DNA of 64,000 nt. Origin: CAYWRZ01 sp964460845. Lineage in GTDB: Bacteria; Bacteroidota; Bacteroidia; Flavobacteriales_D; UBA2798. The position numbers were made by a program, and so were the translations under genes. The stretch lies in contig CAYWRZ010000003.1 of the NCBI GenBank assembly GCA_964460845.1, positions 1 to 64,000 on the forward strand, given 5' to 3'. The notes under the pieces are model-generated. The model worked only from the letters and a program-made list of their open reading frames with translations, was not told the DNA's origin and did not search any database. Below are positions 26,127-34,801 of this stretch, piece by piece. Positions within the stretch are counted from its first letter, which is position 1; every line of letters starts with the position of its first letter.

Positions 26127-27581
26127 GTGTTGCAGCGGCAAACAATCTTTTGGTTCTATGCGCTCTCGGTTCTTTTTGCCGGGGCGAACGTCGCTTTTTT
26201 TTACTGGGATATTCCTTATTTCTCGGCGCTTCCGGCCCTGCTGCTTGTGGCTTATACGGCCTTGTTTGCGCTCGATAAAATTTTTTGGCTCTGTATTTTT
26301 TTCACCCCGCTTTCGATAAATATCGAAGAATTTACCGGCAACGACCTCGGACTTTTTGTGCCTACCGAACCGATGTTGCTTACTGTGCTGCTGCTGTTTA
26401 CCGCCAATCAGGTGCTACGCCCCTCGTACGATCTGCGAATCCTAAAGCACCCGATATCGCTGATCATTCTCTTGCAGCTCGGATGGATGCTCATCACGGC
26501 GGTAACCAGCGAGTCGCCGCTGGTCTCGTTTAAATATTCGCTGGTGAGGTTCTGGTTCGTGATACCGCTGTATTTTTTCGCCATCCCGCTATTGGCCCAC
26601 ACGCGCAATATTCGGCAGATGATTTGGTTGTATATGCTCCCGCTTACCGGAGTTATTCTTTATACCGTCACCAACCATGCGCTACATAATTTTGAAGAAA
26701 AACCCGCACACTGGGTAATGTGGCCTTTTTACAAGGATCATACCTCTTACGGCGCTATTTTGGCCATGTATTTCCCGGCGGTGATCGGATTTTATTTCGA
26801 TAAAAAGCTGATGCCGATAGTACGTTCGCTGTTGCTTTTTATCGGTGCTGTGTTTGTGGCGGGCATTATCCTGAGCTATACCCGTGCGGCCTGGGTAAGC
26901 CTTCTCGGAGCGCTGGGCTTTTATTTGGTGCTGTGGTTCCGTGTCAAAATATCAACCCTCATCGTCACTGCCTTAGCCGGCGTGTTTCTTTTCTTCAGCT
27001 TCTACGATCAGGTAATGATGAACCTGCAGAAAAACAAAACGGATTCGTCGGGCGATTTTGCCGAACACATGCAATCGGTGTCAAACATTTCTTCAGACGC
27101 CTCTAACCTCGAACGGATCAACCGCTGGAACTGCGCGCTGCGAATGTGGGAAGAAAAGCCCGTTTTCGGATGGGGACCAGGTACCTACCAGTTTTATTAC
27201 GCCCCTTTTCAACATTCTTCCGAACTGACCATTATCAGCACCAACTTCGGTAATATGGGTAACGCCCACAGCGAATACCTCGGCCCCTTAGCCGAACAGG
27301 GGGTGCCCGGTATGGCGTTGATGATTGTACTGGTGGTTACGGTTATCTATACCGGAGTAAGGCTTTATTCCAGGCTCGAAGCAGGCGAATTACGACTGAT
27401 GGTAACCATTACGTTAATGGGGCTGACTACCTATTTTATTCACGGCATCCTCAATAATTACCTGGATACCGACAAAGCGGCCGTACCCTTTTGGGGCTTT
27501 ATTGCAGTGATTGTGGCTATCGATCTGCGTACGCGCAGCACTTCAGAGAAAACGGATGGTGAGCAAAGCCGTATCGTCTAA
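26127..27581 (+). CDS. O-antigen ligase / Wzy-type polymerase family membrane protein
   Basis: 484 aa with about eleven or twelve predicted membrane helices. The large periplasmic loop around residues 305-395 contains the conserved region of the O-antigen ligase family (R-x-x-x-W-x-x-A-L-R-MW-x-x-x-P-x-FGWGPGTYQFYY, then N-x-H-x-EYLGPLAEQGVPG), including the Arg and His residues needed for catalysis in WaaL. Such enzymes either attach O-antigen to lipid A-core or polymerise repeat units; the sequence does not distinguish. GTG start, 9 bp after the wzz-like gene. Its last 39 bp overlap the convergent phosphatase gene. Confidence 0.88.
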   Translation: MLQRQTIFWFYALSVLFAGANVAFFYWDIPYFSALPALLLVAYTALFALDKIFWLCIFFTPLSINIEEFTGNDLGLFVPTEPMLLTVLLLFTANQVLRPSYDLRILKHPISLIILLQLGWMLITAVTSESPLVSFKYSLVRFWFVIPLYFFAIPLLAHTRNIRQMIWLYMLPLTGVILYTVTNHALHNFEEKPAHWVMWPFYKDHTSYGAILAMYFPAVIGFYFDKKLMPIVRSLLLFIGAVFVAGIILSYTRAAWVSLLGALGFYLVLWFRVKISTLIVTALAGVFLFFSFYDQVMMNLQKNKTDSSGDFAEHMQSVSNISSDASNLERINRWNCALRMWEEKPVFGWGPGTYQFYYAPFQHSSELTIISTNFGNMGNAHSEYLGPLAEQGVPGMALMIVLVVTVIYTGVRLYSRLEAGELRLMVTITLMGLTTYFIHGILNNYLDTDKAAVPFWGFIAVIVAIDLRTRSTSEKTDGEQSRIV

Positions 27582-28781
27582 AAAAGGATTTTTATCCCGA
27601 TGTGTATCAATTTCCTTAATAATAGATTCGTTGATCAGCGTGGCTCTCGACAAAGGATAAGCATTCCTAACGGCATCTGAAAAGCGTTCGATAGAAAAGG
27701 GTTCATCCTGTTCGTCTTCAATTTCCACAAGTCCATCGGTGTAACACACGAGCACACTTTGCGGACTCACAAACAGCTCGTCTTCTTCGATAAAAGGCAG
27801 CTCATCGACCATTCCCAAACCGGTGCATCCTTTACTGAGCAGTTGCAGCGATTTGCCGTCGGTAAGCACCGGATAATTATGTCCGGCATTGATATACCGC
27901 AATTTGCGGGTAATCTGATTGTAACGCCCTACAAAAAACGTAATAAAACGTTCGCCTTTGGCGCTTTTGACCACGCTCTGGTTCAGCTCTTCGATGACGT
28001 GGGTAAGCGGGAAATCGGTATAGCGGATAATCGCCCTGAGGTTGGCCTGAAAGTTCGACATAAGCAGGGCTGCGCTTACACCTTTGCCCGACACGTCGGC
28101 CATACAGAATACAAACTCGTCTTCGTTGACGGGAATAAAATCGTAATAATCGCCCCCTACGGCCTGGTGCGCCATGTACTTGGCCGCCACATCGAGAAAG
28201 CGGTTGTGCGGCAGGTCTCCGGGAAGCAGCAGGTTCTGCATCTGTGCCGCTACTTCCAGCTCTTTTTTAATCCCTTCCTGACGAATGGCTTCCTTGGCCA
28301 GCCTTTTGTTTTCGATAGCTACAAGGATAATATTGGTAAGGGTTTGCACAAAAGGCATGTGCCTTATCACGGGACTTATTTTCAGCTCGTGCTCGTTCAG
28401 ATCACCGATAAGCAGGTAGGCCAGCGGTTGCTGTTTGTGAAAAACGGGAATCACCACATCGAAGGTGTTGAGCGATTTTTTGGACGAAGATTCGATCACG
28501 GTAATTTCCTTGATCTTCACCAAATCGGTGGCCACGTCGATATCTTTGGCCGAACCTTTTACCCCGTATTTGAGCAGCAGTTTCCAATCGCCATCAAAAC
28601 TGAACAACATGGCTTTCTGAATACCGAGCTGTTCGCGCAGCACGTAATGGAAAATGTCGAGCAGCTTTTCTACCGAGCTGTTGGAGTTAATGGCTTCTGT
28701 GATTTCAAGCAATTGGTTGAGCTTAAAATCTTTCATGCTCAGCTTCTCCTGAAGCCGGTTTATACGGGGACTGTCTGACAT
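27543..28781 (-). CDS. GAF domain - PP2C-type serine phosphatase (SpoIIE/RsbU family)
   Basis: 412 aa. Residues about 18-165 form a GAF-like sensory domain, followed by a short coiled linker (IRQEGIKKELEVAAQMQNLLLPGDLP) and the PP2C_SIG/SpoIIE catalytic domain (195-412) with the metal-binding aspartates in VGGDYYDF, CMADVSGKGVSAALLMS, CYTDGL and FLDDTALL. In other bacteria these phosphatases dephosphorylate anti-anti-sigma factors (partner switching); no such partner is in the window. It lies 8 bp downstream of lpxD on the same strand, so the two are probably co-transcribed. Confidence 0.92.
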   Translation of the reverse strand: MSDSPRINRLQEKLSMKDFKLNQLLEITEAINSNSSVEKLLDIFHYVLREQLGIQKAMLFSFDGDWKLLLKYGVKGSAKDIDVATDLVKIKEITVIESSSKKSLNTFDVVIPVFHKQQPLAYLLIGDLNEHELKISPVIRHMPFVQTLTNIILVAIENKRLAKEAIRQEGIKKELEVAAQMQNLLLPGDLPHNRFLDVAAKYMAHQAVGGDYYDFIPVNEDEFVFCMADVSGKGVSAALLMSNFQANLRAIIRYTDFPLTHVIEELNQSVVKSAKGERFITFFVGRYNQITRKLRYINAGHNYPVLTDGKSLQLLSKGCTGLGMVDELPFIEEDELFVSPQSVLVCYTDGLVEIEDEQDEPFSIERFSDAVRNAYPLSRATLINESIIKEIDTHRDKNPFLDDTALLTIRFL

Positions 28782-28789
28782 GAACGTGT

Positions 28790-29716
28790 TCAGGATTTAT
28801 TCGAATTGGCGATAATCCGACGCAGAGAGGCCAGCTCGCGGTATTTGAGTGCTGCTTCTTCGGCCGGACTACCAAAATATGTTTTTCCGCCTTCGAGGTT
28901 TTTTGTGAGACCCGACTGTCCGAGCACCACAGCACCCTGTCCGATACGCAGGCCGCTGGGCACGCCCACCTGACCCCAAAGCGTTACGTTATCTTCAATG
29001 ATCACACATCCGGCTACGCCGACCTGTGCGGCAAAAAGACAATTTTTACCCACTACCGTATCGTGACCGATGTGCACGTGGTTATCAATTTTGGTTCCTT
29101 CACCGATACGCGTATCTCCGGTTACACCGCTGTCTATCGCGCTGCCGGCACCTATTTCTACATGATCCTCTATCACTACGCGGCCGCAAGTGTATAGCTT
29201 ATCGTAACCCGAAGGGCGTTTTTTATAATAAAAAGCATGCGCACCGATCACCGCATTGGCGTGAATCGTGACATGACTGCCAATCACCGCATTGTCGTAG
29301 ATAACCGCTCCGGGATAAATAACGGTATCCGCACCGATCGATACGTTATGCCCAATCGATACATTGGGATAAATCACTGCGCTGGACGCTACCGAAGCGC
29401 TGTGCGAAACGGGAAGATGCTGTGTGGACGGCGGACTGAAATGACGGGCAATGGCATTAAAATCGCGAAACGGGTCGTCGGAAATAAGCAATGCTTTTCC
29501 TTCGGGACATTCTACTTCCTTATTGATAAGCACCGTCGAAGCAGCCGATTGCAGCGCCTTATCGTAATATTTGGGATGATCGACAAACACAATATCGCCG
29601 GGCTCCACTTTATGGATCTCGTTGATACCGGTAATGCGATGATTTTCATCACCCACAAAACGGCAGCCGATAAGCGCCGCTATTTCTTTCAGGGTAAGCG
29701 CCGGTTCTATACGCAT
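28790..29716 (-). CDS. LpxD-like UDP-3-O-acylglucosamine N-acyltransferase
   Basis: 308 aa from ATG 29716 (a GTG two codons upstream is the alternative). An N-terminal uridine-binding domain (residues 1-90) precedes a left-handed beta-helix of hexapeptide repeats (about 95-270) with the catalytic His in NHVHIGHD and the following VVGKNCLFAAQVGVAG segment. LpxD adds the N-linked acyl chain in lipid A synthesis. The protein is shorter than E. coli LpxD (341 aa), and the usual lpxC-fabZ/lpxA neighbours are absent; Bacteroidota often have two paralogues, so this may be the second, less-characterised one. Confidence 0.8.
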   Translation of the reverse strand: MRIEPALTLKEIAALIGCRFVGDENHRITGINEIHKVEPGDIVFVDHPKYYDKALQSAASTVLINKEVECPEGKALLISDDPFRDFNAIARHFSPPSTQHLPVSHSASVASSAVIYPNVSIGHNVSIGADTVIYPGAVIYDNAVIGSHVTIHANAVIGAHAFYYKKRPSGYDKLYTCGRVVIEDHVEIGAGSAIDSGVTGDTRIGEGTKIDNHVHIGHDTVVGKNCLFAAQVGVAGCVIIEDNVTLWGQVGVPSGLRIGQGAVVLGQSGLTKNLEGGKTYFGSPAEEAALKYRELASLRRIIANSNKS

Positions 29717-29840
29717 AAGCACATCCTATTAACAGTGTATAAATGTAAGTATTAAAACGCTCTCGGAGTCGGGCTGCACAAAAAGTTGAAAATACTTCGC
29801 AAAGAGCGCCAAATGACAGGCAAAAGGCAACTGCTGAGAA

Positions 29841-30563
29841 TCAGGGATTCACATTCATATCGAACGAAATGCCCGCACAAAAACGCGGTAATTCGGGGTA
29901 ATCGAAAGGCGCTTTCCCCCTGAACATATCGGAAAGCCGGTAGGTACAGAACACCGAAATACCACTGATGCCATAACGCAGCGCGACTCCGTAATTGAAA
30001 CGGTTCAGGTAACGAGGACCGCGAAGCACCGTACGCGCCCGTTTGTATCCGTTTTCGGCTTCTACATCGTCTTGCGTAATATGCCTGGCCCAAATTGCAT
30101 ACTCGCCATACAGGCCCATATCGAGGTATTTGCCCAGATGATCGCCACGATTGGGTAAAAAATTGAAACGCTGAAAAAGCAACAGATTGGCGTTGATCAA
30201 GACCAGCTTTTCGCGCGCATGAATAGCCGGTCCGCCAAAACGCTTGTCTTCATGCTGCCTTACCCGCAGGTTTCTGAAGTTAAAAGAGAAATCATGTCCT
30301 AAGGCGTAAAAACGAGTTAGCTCGCGCTTGTGCCGCCAGCCCGTTTCTACAAACAGGCAATTCTGCCAACGCAGCTCCGAGCCCCGCTGATCGGGTTCTC
30401 CGAAATGTAATCCTGCCGAAAAAAAGGTAGCGTGGTAATGCTTCCGGTTGGGACCTTCGTTGGGAATGGCCAATCCGACATTCACATCTTCGCGCAGCAG
30501 CACCGTTTGCGCAGAGAGCAACTGCGTAGTGAAAAACAAAAAAAGGAATACTCCGCTGCGCAT
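29841..30563 (-). CDS. Outer-membrane beta-barrel protein, unknown
   Basis: 240 aa with a signal peptide (TQLLSAQ at 14-20). The mature part is dominated by alternating polar/hydrophobic strands with aromatic ends (GLHFGEPDQRGSELRWQNCLFVETGW, FNYGVALRYGISGISVFCTYRL), typical of small outer-membrane barrels of Bacteroidota. No family recognised with confidence. It begins 3 bp after the subtilase gene stop and is last in the operon. Confidence 0.65.
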   Translation of the reverse strand: MRSGVFLFLFFTTQLLSAQTVLLREDVNVGLAIPNEGPNRKHYHATFFSAGLHFGEPDQRGSELRWQNCLFVETGWRHKRELTRFYALGHDFSFNFRNLRVRQHEDKRFGGPAIHAREKLVLINANLLLFQRFNFLPNRGDHLGKYLDMGLYGEYAIWARHITQDDVEAENGYKRARTVLRGPRYLNRFNYGVALRYGISGISVFCTYRLSDMFRGKAPFDYPELPRFCAGISFDMNVNP

Positions 30564-30566
30564 GGA

Positions 30567-32270
30567 TCAAAAATCAAGTTGTAAAGTATAACCTTTATAA
30601 TGCACCCTTAGCCGGCTACCTTTGGGGAAACGGTCTGCCGAAAGCTGTACCACTTCGGTCTGGTGTACCGAATACACCTCGTAATACTCGAGGTATGCTT
30701 CTTTATTTTCGACGTGCAAAAAGAGGTATCCCGGGAACGCGCGGTAACAGTATCCTTCCGAAAAGTTGAGCGATTCGTCGGGCAGATGGCGCGAAGGTCT
30801 GAAATCCAAAAGGTCTGTTTCTTCCTCTGCCAAAGGATCTTCGGGCATAAACACCGAAGGCTCGGCTATTGAAAAAAAGGAGGGAAGAATACGCACATGC
30901 AGCATTCCTTTTTCACGTACAATTTCGACCGTAGGTTCAGCGATCGAATCCGGTTTTTCGCGAAAGAAAAAAGAAGCTTGCGGCACACCGTAGCCGTGCA
31001 CATAATCGTAGTACGGATAAAGGTCGGAAGACTGTTGCAACGCCTCGTAAGCCGAAGCCGGTGTCAACGCGGGATTCATCTGTTTCAGGCAGGCGGCAAA
31101 GCCCGCCACGAGCGGACTGGCAAAAGAGGTGCCGCTGGTTATCTCCAGCGAAGAGCGCCCCGACACTACGGCATATCCATAAGCCGATACATTGGGCTTG
31201 AGTCTTTTGTCGGCGCTGGGTCCGTAGGAGCTCCAGGAAGCATGAATGCCGGTCCAGGGATTAATTCCGCCTACCGTAAGGATGCTGTCAGCATCACCGG
31301 GAGCACAGATTGTTTTCCAGGCATCGTTGCCTTCGTTACCGGCCGAAATGACGACAATGATTCCTTTGCGAGAAGCCAGTGTAGCGGCTCTCGATACGAG
31401 TCCGCTGCCGTCCATCGTTTCCTGAAAATACCGCCTGCGGGTGTAGCCCAGCGAGCTGTTGATAATATCGGCACCGTGTTGCTCGGCCCATTCCATAGCG
31501 GCTACCCAGTTCTCTTCTTCGCGTAATTTTTCGGAAAGGGCTTTTTCGGTACGCGCCAGCAGCAGCTCTGCATCGGGCGCTAAGCCGATGGGGATGGTAT
31601 CGGCCATTCCGGCTACGCAACTGGCCACCATTGTACCGTGCACATGACCGCGAAACACGTAAGCATCGCGTTTTACAAAATCGTAAGTAGCGATAAGCCT
31701 TTTCTGCTGAATCACATGCTGTAAAGCCTCGCTTTTATCAAAACCGCTAAAGCCCGCATCGATCAGCGCCACTCTTATTCCCTTTCCGGTAAAGCCCCGG
31801 CGCGAAAATGCTTCGCGCTGCATACGGGCGGTTTGGGCTTGCAAGAGATTACGCCCGCCAGGAGACAGCGACTCCGGATCAAAAGAGGTAAGGGTCGCTT
31901 CGTAGGCTTGCATTTCTTCTATCGCGGCTACAAAAGGAAGTGCGCTCACCCGTTTTATCTGTTCGGGCGAAGCATAACAGGCCAACGCATTAAACCAACG
32001 CGAAGCGTAAGAAACCGAATCGCAATACGCGGCCACCGAACGGATATATTCGGTATTGACCGGCACATCTGAAAATTCGACAAGCGGAATGCCCTGCTGC
32101 TGCCTGCGTTCTATTACTTTGGCATCGAAAAAAGCGTAGGGATCAAATTGGGAATCGTCTTTATCCGTAAAAAACACCCAATATTTTCCCTGCGCCCAAA
32201 GCGGCGAAAACGGGTACAAGCAGCACCAGACAATTACACAGTGTAGTATTTTTTTCACCCGCCCTAACAC
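30567..32270 (-). CDS. Secreted subtilisin-like serine protease (S8)
   Basis: 567 aa from a GTG at 32270; a second GTG at 32258, starting MKKILHCVIVW, is the more natural signal-peptide start. The signal peptide ends at PLWAQ. The catalytic triad is complete: Asp171 in VALIDAGFSG, His211 in GHVHGT, Ser382 in GTSFASP, with the oxyanion Asn312 in SAGNEGND. The region from about 30 to 155 resembles the prodomain seen in Bacteroidota subtilases. No T9SS C-terminal sorting domain is obvious; the last ~130 residues are a beta-rich tail of unknown type. It is followed 3 bp later by an outer-membrane protein. Confidence 0.93.
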   Translation of the reverse strand: MLGRVKKILHCVIVWCCLYPFSPLWAQGKYWVFFTDKDDSQFDPYAFFDAKVIERRQQQGIPLVEFSDVPVNTEYIRSVAAYCDSVSYASRWFNALACYASPEQIKRVSALPFVAAIEEMQAYEATLTSFDPESLSPGGRNLLQAQTARMQREAFSRRGFTGKGIRVALIDAGFSGFDKSEALQHVIQQKRLIATYDFVKRDAYVFRGHVHGTMVASCVAGMADTIPIGLAPDAELLLARTEKALSEKLREEENWVAAMEWAEQHGADIINSSLGYTRRRYFQETMDGSGLVSRAATLASRKGIIVVISAGNEGNDAWKTICAPGDADSILTVGGINPWTGIHASWSSYGPSADKRLKPNVSAYGYAVVSGRSSLEITSGTSFASPLVAGFAACLKQMNPALTPASAYEALQQSSDLYPYYDYVHGYGVPQASFFFREKPDSIAEPTVEIVREKGMLHVRILPSFFSIAEPSVFMPEDPLAEEETDLLDFRPSRHLPDESLNFSEGYCYRAFPGYLFLHVENKEAYLEYYEVYSVHQTEVVQLSADRFPKGSRLRVHYKGYTLQLDF

Positions 32271-32307
32271 GTTTTACAGAAAAACCACTGCGGCAGCAAG
32301 CTTCCGT

Positions 32308-32784
32308 TTACTGCATACATTTTTCTACTATTTTATCCAGCTCTTCTTCAGAAAGTTCGGCAGCGCCCATAGGAGTCGGATAAAGCAGAATCACTTCTTC
32401 AAGCGCACAGGGACAATACTTTTTCGCATCGATCCCCGAACCTATAAGCTCTTCTTCGCAGGCTTCCAAAAATCCTTTTTTGGCTTCGTCGGGCCATCCG
32501 GTAAGCAGCACGCCTTCTTTTTCGAGCAGGGGCTCCATACATTCGGTGGCAATGGTATTGATCTCTTGCTCGGTCAGGTTATCCACCTCTTCGGCATCGG
32601 GATACAGCGCCATGACTTTAATCACCGAACAGTCGCAGTACTCTTTGGCACCCGCTTCGGTAAATACGGCTTTAGCTTCGTTCATACAGCTTTCCGTAAA
32701 AAGGTTGATTTCTTCCTGTGACCAGGTTTGTGCCGTGCCGGTAGCGGCTATCAGCATACTGAGGGATAAAAACAAATTTTTCAT
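32308..32784 (-). CDS. Small secreted cysteine-rich protein with internal duplication
   Basis: 158 aa, not recognised. Signal peptide 1-18 (ATGTAQ). The mature part has two homologous halves, each with four cysteines in the same order: a Cys after a helix, then YC-x-C-x-x-x-x-V-x-x-LYP, then a Cys-Met or Cys-Met-Gln end (first half residues about 30-83, second about 106-158). The constant cysteines suggest two disulfide pairs per half, or a metal site. It lies 12 bp after the esterase-like gene on the same strand, so it is in that operon. Confidence 0.7.
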   Translation of the reverse strand: MKNLFLSLSMLIAATGTAQTWSQEEINLFTESCMNEAKAVFTEAGAKEYCDCSVIKVMALYPDAEEVDNLTEQEINTIATECMEPLLEKEGVLLTGWPDEAKKGFLEACEEELIGSGIDAKKYCPCALEEVILLYPTPMGAAELSEEELDKIVEKCMQ

Positions 32785-32796
32785 TTAGGTGAGATT

Positions 32797-34698
32797 TTAA
32801 TAAACCGGGAAAAAAAGTCCGACTGCAGCAGCAAGATAAAATCCTCCGTGCGAAGTACGCGGCAATCCCGTTTGCCTTCCTCCTCCAGAAGTTTTCCATT
32901 GTTTTCCGGAAAGATCCAACTGGTATCCTCCGTTTAGTGCAAAAGAAATAAATTTCAGGCGTACGCGCAGATCGAGTCCGGCTTCCCACACTACAGCCGG
33001 ATTCACATACCTGTAATGCTCACGCCGATAGGGTTCAAAAGCGTTGTAAACCGGTTCGGCGGGATATTCGTTGTACTGCTCAAAAGCAAGGCGCGAATAG
33101 GCTATACCTATGTACGGCGACAGCTTTACCACCCTCGATGACCTTAGCAAATCGGCTCCCACACGCATACGCACCGACCAGCCCGAGAGCGAAAGCCGAG
33201 AAGTATCGGAAAGCGAAATACGCTGCGTGGTAAAGAAATCGGCCAAAACAGAGGTATAAACACCTTCTCCGGTAAGGGTAAGTGCGCCCCCCTGAAACAG
33301 GAGTGGCGTAGAGAAATTTTTTCCGTTGGCCCCTGCGATCTGTGCCAGGCTATTGAGCGAAGAAAGTTTTATCCCGGCCATACCGTAGCGGTATTCAAAG
33401 GTAATTGAGCCTTCATCATCACTATGGCTCACCTGTCGGGATGGCTGCTTCGTGGTATCGGCATTGACCACATCTTCGGCAGGGCGATTGTAATTCAGGA
33501 TTACAAACTGATATTTGTCCGATAATTTCCCTTTTTCGCTGCTATCGGCTTCTACCCTGACCAGCACGAGTCCTTTTTCGGGAGTACGTTTCAGCAAGAC
33601 ATCTACCTTATCTTCACGGATCATCCGTTTTTCCGCTTCAGAGCCCAAGGGGTAATACGCCGCAATGGCACATACCTTTCCATTGACCAGCGTATCGGTA
33701 CTTTGTTGAATACGGCTGGCCAGCGATCGGAAATAATAGTATCCGCACCAGCGATCCTGTCCTTCGAGCGAAGTATGGCAGCGCCCGAACTGGCTGTAAA
33801 ACTTTTCTCCCGGGTATTCTTTTACCAGCTCCATAAAACGCTCGTACATATATTGCTCGCGAAAAATATAGGCTTGAACGGTATTGTCGCCGGTAAACTT
33901 ATCGCGTAAATAACTCGCTTTAAGACCGGTAGTAATTTTGAGAAAATCGGGATAAGCTGCGCCGAGGTATTCGCGGTAATACTGTGCATTGCTGTCGGCA
34001 TCGTGCAGAAATAAAGAAATGGATCGGGCTTCCGAATAGCGGTTTCGGGCGCGTCTTTCGAATACATCCTCTTCTTTGTCGGTTTTGGTGCTGCGCTGCT
34101 TATCGTCGGTAATCACCGCCAACGCACGGATAGCATCGATATGCAAAGCTATTGCCGAAGGGGGTTCGGTGGTAGGAAACAAAAGGCTCAGCACTTTCAC
34201 GGGTGTGGTATAAGAACGCTCTATGTCAATACCCGAAACGGTAATACGATCAGCGCTGTCGAGTGTCTGGTTGTATTCGTAAATACCTTTGTACAAAAGG
34301 CTGTATTCGCGGTACGAATAATCGTAAAGGGTAGAAAAAAGGGTGGTATCGCCGGTTTGTACATAACGGTTTACCAGCCAGCCCCGGCTGTAGCCAAACT
34401 CGAGCAGCAGATGCTTTACACCCGCTTTCTGATGCAGGTATTTGAGCATTTTAAGCTGTAGCATATAATTGCTGCGTCTAAACTGGTGGTTTTCACCTGT
34501 GAAGAAAACGTTGTAGGCAGGCAGCACACTGTCGAGCAGCGAAAAGGAAGAATAATCGTTATCATTTTCCAGGTTAAGCTCCGAAAAATCGGGTTTCTCC
34601 GACAAAGGCTGCGCATGCAGCTTTGTGAGCGCCCCCATTCCGATTCCCATCCACACCAATACCCCAAGGTAGTTAATACATCGCTTCAGAAAGTCCAT
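32797..34698 (-). CDS. Exported erythromycin-esterase-like protein with C-terminal beta-barrel-like region
   Basis: 633 aa from ATG 34698, where a signal peptide begins (MDFLKRCINYLG...ALTKLHAQ); the frame continues 43 codons upstream but that part would overlap the sigma factor gene. A near-perfect -7 box (TATCTTTC, 34702-34709) sits 3 nt before the ATG. Residues about 45-340 resemble the EreA/Tiki-like fold: FTGENH near 57 supplies the Glu-His pair, LLLEFGYSRGW follows, and FGRCHTS supplies a second His. The C-terminal ~230 residues are beta-rich with alternating aromatic residues and end in FYLAAAVGLFFPVY, typical of an outer-membrane barrel end. EreA enzymes open macrolide rings; here the target is unknown, and a haem or peptide substrate is equally possible. 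Confidence 0.6.
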   Translation of the reverse strand: MDFLKRCINYLGVLVWMGIGMGALTKLHAQPLSEKPDFSELNLENDNDYSSFSLLDSVLPAYNVFFTGENHQFRRSNYMLQLKMLKYLHQKAGVKHLLLEFGYSRGWLVNRYVQTGDTTLFSTLYDYSYREYSLLYKGIYEYNQTLDSADRITVSGIDIERSYTTPVKVLSLLFPTTEPPSAIALHIDAIRALAVITDDKQRSTKTDKEEDVFERRARNRYSEARSISLFLHDADSNAQYYREYLGAAYPDFLKITTGLKASYLRDKFTGDNTVQAYIFREQYMYERFMELVKEYPGEKFYSQFGRCHTSLEGQDRWCGYYYFRSLASRIQQSTDTLVNGKVCAIAAYYPLGSEAEKRMIREDKVDVLLKRTPEKGLVLVRVEADSSEKGKLSDKYQFVILNYNRPAEDVVNADTTKQPSRQVSHSDDEGSITFEYRYGMAGIKLSSLNSLAQIAGANGKNFSTPLLFQGGALTLTGEGVYTSVLADFFTTQRISLSDTSRLSLSGWSVRMRVGADLLRSSRVVKLSPYIGIAYSRLAFEQYNEYPAEPVYNAFEPYRREHYRYVNPAVVWEAGLDLRVRLKFISFALNGGYQLDLSGKQWKTSGGGRQTGLPRTSHGGFYLAAAVGLFFPVY

Positions 34699-34801
34699 TC
34701 CGAAAGATACACATTCGGCGCTGAACCACAGAGGTCGGCCTATAATTTTCCGGAAGGGTGTAACTTTAAGACCCTTTCCCGTTATAGGGTAGAGAAAACC
34801 A

